DNA from: Sepioteuthis lessoniana
Lineage: Eukaryota > Mollusca > Cephalopoda > Myopsida > Loliginidae
Direction of reading: 5' to 3'
DNA: 64,000 bases
Assembly: GCA_963585895.1 (NCBI GenBank)
Contig: OY757939.1
Coordinates: 27,956,968 to 28,020,967 of the forward strand
Of the stretch, positions 1 through 9,835 are shown one piece after another. A program made the translations under genes and the position numbers. The notes under the pieces were generated by a model. It worked only from the letters and a program-made list of their open reading frames with translations. It did no database searches and was not told the DNA's origin. Position 1 is the stretch's first letter. Each line of letters begins with the position of its first letter.

Positions 1-280
1 CAGCCGGAACGGCAACATCCACCATTCTGCACGTTTTCTTTTCTTTCTTTTTTTTTTCGACTATCACTGGGTCTGGTCGTCTGACCGAGATTAAATGATC
101 CGTTTGTCTCTCAGAATATTATCATCATTATTATTATTGCTACTGCTGTTGCAGTTATTGTTGTTGTTGTTAAGGCTGGCCGCAACACCAGATGTTCAAG
201 ATAACAAAAGTAAATCAGCCTGCCTTATGCGTTGTCTACCCTGAAGTCCATATCTAACAGCCAATTACTTTGCCTAATCA

Positions 281-560
281 TATTTACCAACCCCTCCGGT
301 CGGGCAGGATATGACACAAGGTCAATTTTTAAGCGGAGTTTAACAGGTTTCAACTCAAGAGTTTTCCTTTCCTAGACTAGTTGCCTCACCAAGGCTGATG
401 AACCTATTCTGCCCTACTATTTACCCATAGCTGGAGGGAGAATAATTGGATTCATACCTTTCCCAAGGGTATTAGTGCTATGTGAAATGCAATCAGTCAG
501 GTCCAGGATTGAACTTGTGTCGCCGTGTCCATACCCTGCGACGATAACCACGGGCATCTT
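281..560 (-). mobile_element. tRNA-derived SINE, family B, near full length
   Basis: On the minus strand a tRNA-like head (TGGTTATCGTCG, then the B-box-like GTTCAATCC) leads into a body containing CCCTTGGGAAAGGTATGAAT, TAGTAGGGCA and AACTCCGCTTAAAAATTGAC. It ends in GGAGGGGTTGGTAAATA. The same body recurs near 3.2, 26.1, 36.4, 46.0, 46.9, 61.3 and 61.7 kb, which makes it a dispersed family. The polymerase III promoter boxes are partly degraded. The family name is local to this annotation. Confidence 0.75.
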
Positions 561-735
561 CATAATGGGCAATGCCAAAGACAAGGTATTTGTTCTTCCT
601 CTGATTCTTTATTTAAACCTATCATATCAACTATAGAAGATAAACGGACCTCATGTTTGGCAAAAAACTGGTAACCACCTTGATATCATTATAAAATTTG
701 AATTGACAGAGAAAGAAGTCCAAACAAACAAATGA

Positions 736-772
736 TTGCAAGCTAGCTAGCTAGCTAGATAGATAGATAGAT
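736..772. repeat. GCTA/GATA microsatellite
   Basis: Runs of GCTA passing into GATA. The sequence from 560 to 826 otherwise shows nothing recognisable. Confidence 0.85.
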
Positions 773-825
773 TACTAATTCACTAATTCATTTTCTTTAT
801 TGAATCACTCTCCTATGCATAATGT

Positions 826-1400
826 AAGTCTGAAAAGTATCGAGACTGGTGTCACAAACAATTTATTTTAATTCCAACTAACAAACTATTAGGTTTCCCT
901 TTCAAATGAATCCTCCTCGAATCTAATCCACTGTTCTGCTTTTATACACTGCGGAAAGAAATATTCTGTGATCCCTCTCAGCTCAATCGTTTCGGTCCTA
1001 TTGATGGCCTCCACACATTCAAAATGAGTCCTTTTGATGATACAGTTGAGCATAGAGAAACGAAAAAAAAAGTCACTCGATCCAAGATCAAGTGAATAAG
1101 GAGGTTGTTCTAGTACGGCATTGTTCGTCTCGGCCAGGAAACACCGGACACTGAGCATCCCCAATTGCATTACTTTTCAGACATGCCCGAATCTTAGGGG
1201 ATAATGTTCCAAACACTGTCCCTTTTCATATCAAGCTTCTCTGCGATTATTCGAACAGTCAAAAGACGATCACCACCTGCATTAGCTGCTTGATGTTAAC
1301 CTCAGTCCTGCTTGTTGAACGCCTCCCGCTTCTGAAGTCATATTTACCTTCTGGCGTCCCTCTTTGAATCTCGTATACGACTCAAAAACACCTATGTGTG
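826..1400 (-). pseudogene. Internally deleted mariner-like transposon
   Basis: Read on the minus strand, the part near 1190-1390 encodes a mariner helix-turn-helix region (resembling FKEGRQ, then LLTVRIIAEKLDMKRDSVWNI). It is followed directly by the C-terminal catalytic region near 889-1165 (FLAETNNAVLEQPPYSLDL). The central part of the transposase with the first catalytic aspartates is missing, so the copy cannot encode an active enzyme. The left end carries GTCTGAAAAGTATCGAGACT, which resembles mariner terminal repeats. The right terminal repeat was not located. Stops and frameshifts confirm decay. Confidence 0.75.
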
Positions 1401-1410
1401 ATATGGTGAA

Positions 1411-1475
1411 ATAGATAGATAGATCGATAGATAGATAGAGAGATAGATATATAGATAGATAGATAGATTGGACCA
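1411..1475. repeat. GATA microsatellite
   Basis: Degenerate GATA repeats. More scattered GATA units lie near 1535-1575. The sequence from 1475 to 1735 has no other recognisable feature. Confidence 0.85.
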
Positions 1476-1733
1476 GAGAGTAATATTATACTATTAGATA
1501 GCCATGCCTGAATTGACAGGATAGGCGGAAACATATTGAGATAGATAAATGTGAACAGATTGAAATAGATAGATAGAACTAGACAGTAATATTCACATAC
1601 TGATATTTACTTAGCATAAATTAATCTGGAATGAAATCTAAAATGATATTAATATAATTTATGCTTATTAGATTTTACGATTACTGCAATCAAGCGATTC
1701 AAGTGGAGAATCATTTTTATGGATGATGATACT

Positions 1734-1920
1734 ACAGTGAAAATCTGCAATTCAGTTATACCGTGTTTTATATAATATTTCATCAACAAAATATTTTCTT
1801 AATGATAGCCAAATACTCAATTATTTGGTATCTATAATGTGAATCAAACTAAAAAAAAAAAAGTCTGCAGACATGATAAATAGTGATAAATGATATTGAA
1901 CATTGATTCATTTTCATCTG
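1734..1920. repeat. Dispersed ~185-bp repeat, uninterrupted copy
   Basis: Matches 3388-3403 plus 3709-3865 over shared blocks such as TCTGCAATTCAGTTATACC, TTTTATATAATATT and TTGAACATTGAT. This copy is contiguous across the point where the other copy is split by an LTR, so it acts as the empty-site reference. The class of the repeat is not recognised. Confidence 0.75.
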
Positions 1921-2203
1921 GGTATCTCCATACACTTGATAAAGCATTTCAAGTGTTTGTGATATTTTTTACCAACAGGACCAAAAATTTCAGATTTATT
2001 CGTTCCTCACGGCTCATAATTAAACAACCTGAATAAGAGGACGAGTAAACAAGAGAATGCGGAAAAAAGGCAATAGTTAAAGGCAGCTAAGATTACAGTT
2101 ATATCCTAATATATCATGTTAGATGATTATACAATTTACTTACCTCTCTTTCTGCCATGGTTTACACAGAAAACCAGGTCCAATTACTTATCAGAAAGAC
2201 CTC

Positions 2204-2205
<2 letters not shown>

Positions 2206-2242
<37 letters not shown>
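2206..2242. repeat. TA microsatellite
   Basis: Uninterrupted TA dinucleotides. The flanks 1920-2200 and 2243-2700 are AT-rich with no supported gene. Short ORFs here lack any family signature. Confidence 0.9.
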
Positions 2243-2245
<3 letters not shown>

Positions 2246-2714
2246 GACGGGGTTTATACGTGCACAAATACACAATATCTGAATATATGGTATTTAAAAT
2301 CCTGGCATTTACTCCGGTCTCTCAGACCATTGGTTCGCACATAACCATTTCGATCCCGAGACAGTTTCATGTCTACTTGGATCATGGTAATCCGCAAACG
2401 ATTATATGAATATCTGGATTTAATCCAGGCTTGAAGGGTAACCCCTGGAGTCACTGAGATAGATGCAATGAATGAATCACAATTATGAGACAGCTTCTCG
2501 TCTACCTTGAAGATGAAAATAATTCGAATGACATTTAACCCCCTCTGTCATTTTTAAATGACATACTTAATGACATTGCTTGAAATGAATCTAGAGAGAA
2601 TTTAATAGAATAACAAAAACTGATATGGAAAACTTTTTAATGTCATTGAGTAAGGAGGAGGTGATGAATTAGCTTGAGATAGTTAATGTCTATCTCGAAA
2701 CAAAACCACTGAAT

Positions 2715-2880
2715 GGTAAGCCGGAACCCTCAAATCACTTTAGTATGACAATAAACTGTATCTCATGGTAAGGATCCACTTCTGGAGATCTAGGGAGTGT
2801 GCAGTACCCCATTCATTGCAATTACTACCCGGTCAACTCTCACTTGGAGTAGTAGTACCTGTTAGGATCCCATATATATC
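2715..2880 (-). repeat. Composite repeat D, inner fragment
   Basis: The reverse complement contains a degraded version of the block CAGGTGCTACCACTCC ... GAGTGAACCTGGGAG ... GGCAATGAAGGGGTACTCTGC. That block recurs at 26, 35.6, 49, 54.3 and 57.3 kb. It is a diverged, truncated copy. Confidence 0.55.
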
Positions 2881-3169
2881 AAAGATATGTTTGAAAATTA
2901 TATTTTCATTGGACCGTGTACAAAAAATCTCTTAAGAAACATTTAGACTACAAAAATGAAGATAAATGCGAGTAACTAATTTATTGGCTTAGAATAATCC
3001 AAGACAGTTTGGCCTGTTCAAATCAATCTATCAAGAAAAGATATCAAAATGCTGTGGTAAATACGATAACGGGCCCTAAAATGTAGAATGGCTACCTCCA
3101 ATTTTACCTACTCTATTTACCATTACCCCGCCACCAAATAAGAGGGACGAAAGATATATTGCAATACGA

Positions 3170-3300
3170 CAATGAATATTAATGTGGATTCATACCTTTC
3201 CCAAGGCAATTAGAATTAAGTGAATAGCAATCAAGGGCATGAAGTAGCGACCTTCTCTACCCCAACAAAACAGCGTGCCGCCCTCGACAAAAGAATAGGT
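3170..3300 (-). mobile_element. SINE family B, truncated fragment
   Basis: Contains GATTCATACCTTTCCCAAGG followed by a decayed tRNA-like head. Only about half of the family length is present. Confidence 0.5.
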
Positions 3301-3408
3301 ATGGACCATCATAATCAACGTAAGATAACGCAAAGACCTGAAATGATCATAACAATCGCTCGAAGATTAACCACAGGGCTGACCTAGTGAAAGTCTGCAA
3401 TTCAGTTT

Positions 3409-3466
3409 TGTTGTACTCCCTACATAATGGACTCGCCCTTCTCCATGAATACACGTCAACGAGAGC

Positions 3467-3505
<39 letters not shown>

Positions 3506-3708
3506 CACCAATCAGCGTTACACAATCATGTGTGATACCATTTGCGTTGTGGACGGATAGTCACTACCACACTGGACTCTCAGCTTTCTACCAACTAACT
3601 ACTGTTTAACCAGGTTCACTTGTATCTTGTTTCCGTTACTTGAATATATATGTTTTTCTATCAAACCTTTTGTGTTCCTCGTGTCTTTCTTTGGTCAGCA
3701 TCACAACA
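3409..3708 (+). mobile_element. Solo LTR (300 bp) with 5-bp target duplication
   Basis: Begins TGTTGTACTCCC and ends CATCACAACA, the usual TG...CA form with a short inverted end TGTTG/CAACA. The flanks are AGTTT (3404-3408) and AGTTA (3709-3713), one mismatch apart. The uninterrupted paralogue near 1755 reads AGTTA at this point, which supports insertion rather than chance. A GA microsatellite (3470-3503) lies inside. There are no internal gag/pol sequences, so this is a solo LTR left by recombination. The superfamily is unknown. Confidence 0.7.
3470..3503. repeat. GA microsatellite
   Basis: GA dinucleotide run inside the solo LTR. Confidence 0.9.
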
Positions 3709-4023
3709 AGTTATACCTTGTTTTATATAATATTACTCCAACAATATCTTAATGATAACCAAATAGTTTATAAATTGGTATCTATTATATGAATCATGCT
3801 TTAAAAAAACAACAGTTATAACAAATAGTGATACATTAGATTGAACATTGATACATTTAATCTGAGCCCAACATCTGACGATAAATAAACAGCCAAGGTT
3901 CACTTATCTTGAAAAATGGTGACCATTTTTTTAAATGTGGGTAACATACTTTTCTGAGAGACTGTGTCCTGGAGTACATGTATAGCAAATTTGGTGCTTT
4001 TACCACCAAGTGAAAGATTATTT

Positions 4024-4303
4024 CAGTTGTCTATTGGATTTGTCCACCCTCAAAAATTCTTATTTATCATCCTGAAAGTGTTATTTTGAATGAAACAAGT
4101 TAAGTATCATAATGTTTTTTTTAATCTACTATACTAAATAAAAGTCTTCCTGAGCCATATTAAATACAAATTACACACAAAAAAAAAAACAGACAAAAAC
4201 TTATTAAGCTTTTCATTCATCTATATGACCCCCCTTTGGCCGCTATCACTGCATTTCACCAAAAACTGAACATTTTTTTAGAGTGGCTAAATAGTTTTAA
4301 CTG
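4024..4303. mobile_element. Small deletion derivative of a Tc1-like element
   Basis: The left end (CAGTTGTCTATTGGATTTGT, then CCACCCTCAAAAA) and the right end (TTTTTTAGAGTGGCTAAATA, then GTTTTAACTG) are inverted relatives of each other. Both resemble the ends of the longer Tc1-like element at 41958-43276. The interior keeps only sequence equivalent to that element's transposase C-terminus (TGGCCGCTATCACTGCATTT). It lies directly against a TA tract. It is about 280 bp and non-autonomous. Confidence 0.65.
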
Positions 4304-4610
<307 letters not shown>

Positions 4611-4754
4611 TATAGTAATTTAGGTAATTTTAAAACAACTTGATTGCTAATTTTGATTGATAGTCAACTGTCATACATCATGGGAACTATTTTTATACAA
4701 GGTGGAGGCGAAAGCACGTTATTGTTTAACTCGAGAAGAAAAAGTGCTCACTTT

Positions 4755-5088
4755 AAAAAATCATGAAGAAAGCTAATATTATTCTGAAATTGCTGGCATC
4801 GTACGAAGGTCGAAAAGCGTTGTTTATCGTGAAATCAGTAGATTTAAGGCTTTCAAGATACTTGAACCCAATCCGAGAATTGGCAGGCCTCCCATGACTA
4901 CCAAACAGATGGATCGGATGACTGCTAAATGTCTTTAAAAGAGCGTTTCCATGCAGCAACGTTTATTTCACGTGCATTTTGTGAGAAAACGGGAAAGCCA
5001 ATCTCTAGAAAAACTGTTTCTCGTATGTTAAAAAAGGAAAAAATTAATGGATCGAATTCCATGTCGTAAACTTTTGATTTAAAAAGAT
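4755..5088 (+). pseudogene. Tc1-like transposase, N-terminal DNA-binding part
   Basis: Decayed coding sequence with KVEKRCLSRNQ-like HTH remnants, then KERFHAATFISRAFCEKTGK and ISRKTVSRMLKKEKING. This is the typical second helix-turn-helix of Tc1 transposases. It runs into the insertion point of the Penelope-like element at the sequence equivalent to the start of the catalytic domain. Confidence 0.8.
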
Positions 5089-5098
5089 CAAATGGTTC
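5089..5098. repeat. Target site duplication, left copy
   Basis: CAAATGGTTC, identical to 7495-7504. In the Tc1 coding frame both copies give the same residues (QMV), so the uninterrupted transposase can be traced across the insertion. Confidence 0.8.
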
Positions 5099-5130
5099 TT
5101 TGTCGAAATTTCTGAGACGAAGCTTGTTGA

Positions 5131-5222
5131 TTTTTATCATTAAGGGTTTTCGGACTATTGTCTTCATCTTTACTGTTATTTCCATAACGTTTCGGCCGAT
5201 ATGTCCTCTGGCCTTCTTCAGG
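5131..5222 (-). repeat. Penelope-like terminal repeat with hammerhead-like motif, left copy
   Basis: Inverted relative to 7400-7490 and nearly identical to it. On the minus strand it carries CTGAAGA (5221-5215), one extra A, GGCC (5213-5210), a loop, GGCC (5197-5194), GAAAC (5193-5189), then GTTAT-GGAA-ATAAC (5188-5175). That is the order CUGANGA, stem II, GAAA, stem III of a hammerhead ribozyme. Such motifs are known from the terminal repeats of Penelope-like elements. The extra A before stem II departs from the strict consensus. Confidence 0.6.
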
Positions 5223-5689
5223 TGTTTGTCGAACTCGGGAACCTTCACGGAACCTCAAACTACGTCCTTTATTGAAACCAATAGGGTCGCATGTTCTGAT
5301 TCCGCTAGCCATAACCGGGTAAAAATGTTAAGTATTCCTGTATTGTTACTCGCCGGTAGTGAGGATTGAACCTTCAAATAATTGTCTCCCTAGAAGCTTA
5401 GGGAACCAACGCCTATAACCTTTACGCCATGTGTGCTGCTGGACCATTCAGAGTTATTTATTGGATTTATAAACTTAATGTTCTTACTTAACTAGAATTA
5501 CTACTATCATGTATGACTTTTTACCTGTGCTCATATTCAGTTTTTTTCTCATCTCGCCTTCTTAATTATCAGTTCCCATATTGTATTCAACTCTATACTT
5601 AGTCAACTCAGCAGGTCATTGTAGCCCAACGTATGTGCTGATTCCTTAAGGCGTCTACTCCTCCAATGTTCAGCCCTATCAATTATTTC

Positions 5690-5900
5690 AACTTTATCCC
5701 ATAAGGGCAGATGGTTTCCCTTTTCCTTCTATATATGGTCCGCCATACCCGACTTTTCAATCTCGCCACGTATTACTGCCTTCCAAAGTTCTTCTAGCCT
5801 TACTTTTAGTGGGTGACCTGTCTCACCTTTGTGTATTTTACCACAACTGCAAGGGATGGTCATGTTGAATTCCGTTGGTGGCTTGACCAGGAAGAGATAC
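5690..5900 (-). pseudogene. GIY-YIG endonuclease domain of Penelope-like element
   Basis: The minus-strand reading gives IPCSCGKIHKGETGHPLKVR, a basic EHWKAVIRGEIEKSG stretch and MADHI, then KGNHLPLWDKVEIIDRAEHW. The CCGK/GETG core and the following R..EH match the nuclease attached to Penelope-like reverse transcriptases. Here it is not joined in one frame to the RT. Confidence 0.75.
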
Positions 5901-5969
5901 CTCCGGAGAGTTGAACCACTTGTGAATACTGTCCTGATGTCATATGGACTACATATCTTTTGGATTCTT

Positions 5970-6254
5970 TCAGATAGTCCTTTGACATAGGGCAGACATA
6001 CGGTGGTGAGTTTTCTGTACCGTATATGGATAATGGGAGTTGAAATTGAGGTACTGTCTGGTGAAGGTGGGCCTACGGTACACAGATAACCTGAATCCTT
6101 GCTCTGTTCGTGTTACTAATTCATCAAGGAAGGGTAATTTTTTGTCTAGCTCTTTCTCGATAGTGAACTGTATAGATGGTTGGATTGAGTTCACGTGATC
6201 AAGTAATATCTGAACATCTTCCTGGTGAGGCCAGAGAATGAATGTGTCATCAAC
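5970..6254 (-). pseudogene. Penelope-like RT, catalytic YVDD to connection region
   Basis: Immediately after TSMWLR the reading frame continues as stop-VDDTFILWPHQED and then FTIEKELDKKLPFLDE. The tyrosine codon of the catalytic YVDD box has become TAA (about 6252-6254), so the reverse transcriptase is broken at its active site. The two aspartates remain. Confidence 0.75.
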
Positions 6255-6728
6255 TTATCTAAGCCACATAGATGTCTTTAGTGATGTAGATCCTAATGCC
6301 ATTTCTTCGAAGTATCCCATGTATATGTTAGCCAACACTGGTGACAATGGCGAAGCCATAGCCAGTCCTTCTTCTTGTCTGTATATATCAGATCCAATCT
6401 TGAAGTAGGTTGTCTCCACACAGAAGGTCAACATTTCCATTAGATTATCTATCGGGATACAAGTGCGTTCTTCCAGCAAGGGGTCTTCAGCCAGTTTATC
6501 CCGTACTACAGCAAGTGTCTCATCAGTAGGTACCTTTGTAAACAGACTCACTACATCCAAACTCACCATCTGGTTAGAATGAATGAGGGCATCACTGATT
6601 CTCTCCACGAAGTAGGCTGAGTTCTTCTCATATGATGAGGACTTACCAGTTAGTGGGTTGATGATCTCCACAAGGAAGCGGCTAAATGGGTGACATGCTG
6701 AACCTCGGTTGCTGAGAATGGGTCTCAA
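6255..6728 (-). pseudogene. Penelope-like RT fingers/palm segment
   Basis: 157 residues open. It contains LRPILSNRGSACHPFSRFLV (first residue as MRP here), VSLDVVSLFTKVPTDETLAV with the first catalytic aspartate, and GLAMASPLSPVLANIYM. It overlaps the upstream segment by 4 nt in another frame, a frameshift relative to the ancestral single ORF. Confidence 0.85.
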
Positions 6729-7422
6729 TGGAATACCATTCTTATGAATTTTCGAAGGCCAAATATGTGTGGTAGCGTACTGTACATTTGCATTAGCTGT
6801 CTGTATTTTGTTTTTGGTAAGAGATCTTTATTCTTACCCAGGATCTGTGACAGCTTCCTTTCCGTCTTTAGGGTCGGGTCCTTCTTTACTTTACTGTTCG
6901 CACCATTGTCAATCAACTCTGCCAATTTGTTGGAGTATTCCACCCTATCCATTACCACGGTAGCATTGCCTTTGTCAGCTGGGAGTATGATGATACTGTC
7001 ATCATCCTGTAGCGATTTGAGAGCCTGTCTCTCCCTTTTGGAGATGTTAGGTTTCGGAGGCTTTGATTTTTCAAGTGCTTGTCTCACTTTACATCTTAGT
7101 TCATCAGCTCTTGCCTTGGGTAATTTTAAGGCATCATCCTCGATTGATGCTCTAAGTAAGGAATTAGCTTGATGGTAGTGGCGAAGTTGAGACCTTTGTT
7201 TAGCACTAATTTTTCCGGAGTTGTTAACTGTCGCTTATTGATGTTGACAATGGCTTCAACTGGTGAGTAATGGGATTGGATTTTCGTATAGGTGGTTTTC
7301 ATCTCCAACTTCGTAATTTGACGCGCCTTGACCATCTGGAATTCCTGTTCGTATGATTTATCCAGGTATTGTTGGATTCGGGTTCTGTCATCTATCATTG
7401 ATTGAAGAAGGCCGGAGGACAT
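6725..7422 (-). pseudogene. Penelope-like ORF, N-terminal half
   Basis: Two open pieces, 7126-7422 and 6725-7087. The first has KLVLNKGLNFATTIKLIP. The second has ILPADKGNATVVMDRVEYSN and ends HIFGLRKFI, equivalent to the YGLPKIH region before RT motif 1. A frameshift lies between them near 7090-7126. Confidence 0.8.
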
Positions 7423-7490
7423 ATCGGCCGAAACGTTATGGAAATAACAATAAAGATGAAGACAATAATCCGAAAAACCTTAATGATAAA
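7400..7490 (+). repeat. Penelope-like terminal repeat with hammerhead-like motif, right copy
   Basis: Inverted partner of 5131-5222. It has TTGAAGA (7402-7408, first base changed from C), an extra A, GGCC (7410-7413), GGCC (7426-7429), GAAAC (7430-7434) and the hairpin GTTAT-GGAA-ATAAC (7435-7448). Inverted as well as direct terminal repeats are known in Penelope-like elements. Confidence 0.6.
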
Positions 7491-7494
7491 AAAC

Positions 7495-7504
7495 CAAATG
7501 GTTC
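7495..7504. repeat. Target site duplication, right copy
   Basis: CAAATGGTTC, identical to 5089-5098. It marks where the Penelope-like element entered the Tc1 transposase gene. Confidence 0.8.
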
Positions 7505-8090
7505 GTCTTGACTTCGCCACAGAGCATATCCTGTGGACAGAGGAACAAGGGAATGTGATTCACTTTTGTGATGAATCTAAATTCACTTGTTTGGATCTAA
7601 TAGTAAGAGGTTTGTAAGACATAAAATTAGGGAATGCTTATCTCCTCAATACGTTAAGAAAACTGTGAAATTTGGAGTGGGAGCGCAATGATCGTGAGGG
7701 ATGATTTCTTCAGCGTGAGTGGGACTCATTGTTCCTTTCCACGGTAATATTGATGTCAGTGTTTATAAAGAACTTTTCACTAGCATGCTCTTCCTCATTT
7801 ACGCAAAGGGACTGTTGTAACTCCAATATTTATGCAAGACAACGCACCTTGCCACTAAGCTAAAACTATGTTAAGTTTTCTTGAAGAGGAAGGAATAGCT
7901 GTTGAAATATAGCGAATATATGGAAAAACATAGGAGAGAAAGCTCAGAACAGAAATCCACAAAATATTGATGATTTATGGGATTTTCTGAAAGAAGAATG
8001 TGAAAATATCACTACCACCTTTTGTAAAAAGTTGATTGGCTCATGTAATCGAAGATGCAATGAGTTAATCCAGTGCAAATGAAAATTCAC
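7495..8090 (+). pseudogene. Tc1-like transposase, catalytic and C-terminal part
   Basis: Continues the transposase after the insertion: LDFATEHILWTEEQGNVIHF, then CDESKF (first catalytic aspartate region), a degraded middle with MQDNAPC, and NIDDLWDFLKEECENITTTF near the C-terminus. Several stops are present. Confidence 0.8.
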
Positions 8091-8149
8091 TAAATACAGA
8101 ATTTTTCTTTAGTTTATATATTGATCTAACATGGATTTATGGTGTGTTC

Positions 8150-8359
8150 CTTAACTTTTTACCAGGGCAAAATGTATATTTTGTTTTTGCAGTTGACAAT
8201 TAATTTATAGTAAAAGACAATTTTGAAAACTTAATATGGAATAAATGCATCTATGTTCCAAGTATATTTTGTGAAAAGTTCATAAACGTACATCCGAATT
8301 TTTTCAAATAAGAATCATTTAAACATTTGTTGTTGTTCCGTTCCTTAACTTACGGCCGC

Positions 8360-8362
<3 letters not shown>
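8150..8362. repeat. Right terminal inverted repeat of Tc1-like element
   Basis: Inverted partner of 4411-4610, with inner and outer TTCCTTAACTT motifs at about 8153 and 8341. Confidence 0.8.

Positions 8363-8424
<62 letters not shown>
8363..8424. repeat. TA microsatellite
   Basis: TA run that abuts the right end of the Tc1-like element. Confidence 0.95.
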
Positions 8425-8427
<3 letters not shown>

Positions 8428-8428
<1 letters not shown>

Positions 8429-9055
8429 ACACCAAGGAATATGAGCAAACTGCTTTGAGAAAACGTTTCTTTTCTTACAGTTAATTAATGAAAAATAAAA
8501 TAAATACAAACCTGAGAAAAAACGATTTTATTTAATAGACAAACTTTCTGTCTTCATGGAACATAGTTCAAATTAATTTATTTTAAATATTAAATCTTTT
8601 TAAAGAAAGACTTATAGTATTGCCAATTACAAACATCATCAGTATTTTGTTGCATATCTCCTGGCTTTTTTTACAGACTCAGTTCCTCAAGATATGGACT
8701 TAATAATGGAAAAACAATATTTTTAAACAAGCTGGTTAGAGCTTTTTCGAATAGCGCTTTAAAAAATAATCCTTACTGGTTGGAGCTTTGTGATGGGCAA
8801 TTTATTTTTTTTTAAATTTCAACCATAAATTTTCAATCGGATAAAGAGCTGGACTTTTTGCTGGTCAAGTCCTTAAGGTATGCTTTGAAGAAAAGCCACG
8901 ACCCTATCCGCTCTCTGAAAAATGCATTGTCATCTTGAAAAGAAATTTCCTTATCATCCAACTTATTTTCTATTGATGGAATCAGAAAGCTGTACAAAAT
9001 TTGAATGGACACTTCTGTATTAATTGCCATCTTCCTGCTTTTTTGGTTTCTTCGT
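8428..9055 (-). pseudogene. Tc1-like transposon relic, C-terminal transposase
   Basis: The minus strand from 8900 to 8650 gives a decayed DDE C-terminus: a P-L-PIENL-like segment at the AATTTTCAATCGG end (positions 8830-8870 reversed), then the basic tail ending GDMQQNTDDV. It is not the same family as the element at 4411-8362, and most of the N-terminus is absent. A 65-residue piece at 8833-9030 is part of it. Confidence 0.5.
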
Positions 9056-9059
9056 TTTA

Positions 9060-9275
9060 TGATATATCAACCTTCGTGGGGTATTTAAAGCCGAAGCAAA
9101 CTTTGTAGAAAGACCGTTGTTGTACTACTTAACCCATAGCTGGGGGATTGGGAAGTTCATGACTTTCTCAATAGTATTAGTCTGACATTGAACATAATGG
9201 CACCACTGGATTTCGAACTCGCTTACTTTGAAGTTACAGTCCAACGTGTTAACCACGACACAAAAGAGACTCCAC
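9060..9275 (-). mobile_element. tRNA-derived SINE, family A
   Basis: On the minus strand a tRNA-like head (GTGGTTAACACGTTGGACTG) and a B-box-like TTCGAAATCC are followed by TATTGAGAAAG, CCCAGCTATGGGTTAA, GTACAACA and the tail GCTTTAAATACCCCACGAAGG, then TTGATAT. The same body recurs at 9.7, 9.9, 11.4, 32.2, 38.5, 56 and 60.5 kb. Confidence 0.7.
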
Positions 9276-9654
9276 CCTGCTTTTTTACTTGACAAAATGC
9301 CTAATATCATAGACCTCTGAGTAAATCATTTTTGTTTTCATTAGGCACTCGTCATTAATTATTTTGTTAGCACGACACCAGAAAAAAAGATCCAACATCA
9401 TCACCCTGGACAGTGTGCAGTCGTGATTTATCTCTAAATATTACTATCATCCATTTATCCACAATCCATAAATTCTTCTTTTCATCCGACTGCATTTCTT
9501 GCTTTTTTATGTTTAACTGTAAGGGAAAGTTTTCATTTGGCCTTTCTGAAATTAAACCTTGACTCCTGTTTCCGCCTATTTAATTTTTCATTTTTTTTTT
9601 TTTTTTCACTTAGTTGTCTATTTTCCATTTTGGTTTTGATTGCTTTTGTTTAAT

Positions 9655-9760
9655 ATCATATCAACCTTCGTGGGTTATTTAATGCCAAATCCATCCTGGT
9701 AAAAGAACAGCAGTGGTACAATTAAACCCTTAGCTGGGAATAGAGAGGATTAAAAGAGCA
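9655..9760 (-). mobile_element. SINE family A, 3' fragment
   Basis: Contains TATCAACCTTCGTGGGTTAT, the characteristic 3' end seen on the opposite strand, and CCTTAGCTGGGAA. The tRNA-like head is missing. Confidence 0.55.
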
Positions 9761-9835
9761 GAAAGAACAATATCATAAATACTAGGAACCTAAGAAGATA
9801 GATAGTTTGCTTTAGTTTGGTTTCTTTTTTTAACG

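Larger units (their letters stand above)
3388..3865. repeat. Second copy of ~185-bp repeat, split by an LTR
   Basis: The two parts, 3388-3408 and 3709-3865, align end to end with the intact copy at 1734-1920. The break falls exactly at the candidate LTR 3409-3708. Confidence 0.75.
5099..7494 (-). mobile_element. Penelope-like retroelement (RT + GIY-YIG), near full length, inactivated
   Basis: Read on the minus strand, the order is: an N-terminal region (7126-7422) with the conserved LTTPEKLVLNKGLNF; a segment (6725-7087) with LPADKGNATVVMDR; reverse transcriptase fingers and palm (6255-6728) with VSLDVVSLFTKVPTDE and GLAMASPLSPVLANIYM; a connection region (5970-6194) with KKLPFLDELVTRTEQG; and a GIY-YIG nuclease-like region (about 5690-5900) with CSCGKIHKGETG and RLEEHWKAV. 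This order is that of endonuclease-bearing Penelope-like elements. The element is bounded by inverted ~92-bp terminal repeats and a 10-bp target duplication. Confidence 0.88.

Noticed and set aside
1168-1186. Apparent second mariner terminal repeat (TTACTTTTCAGACATG)
   Set aside because: In the transposase frame it encodes GMSEK, the end of the helix-turn-helix region. Its likeness to the left end is coincidental.
6744-7172. 142-residue plus-strand ORF
   Set aside because: Shadow of the Penelope-like ORF on the minus strand.
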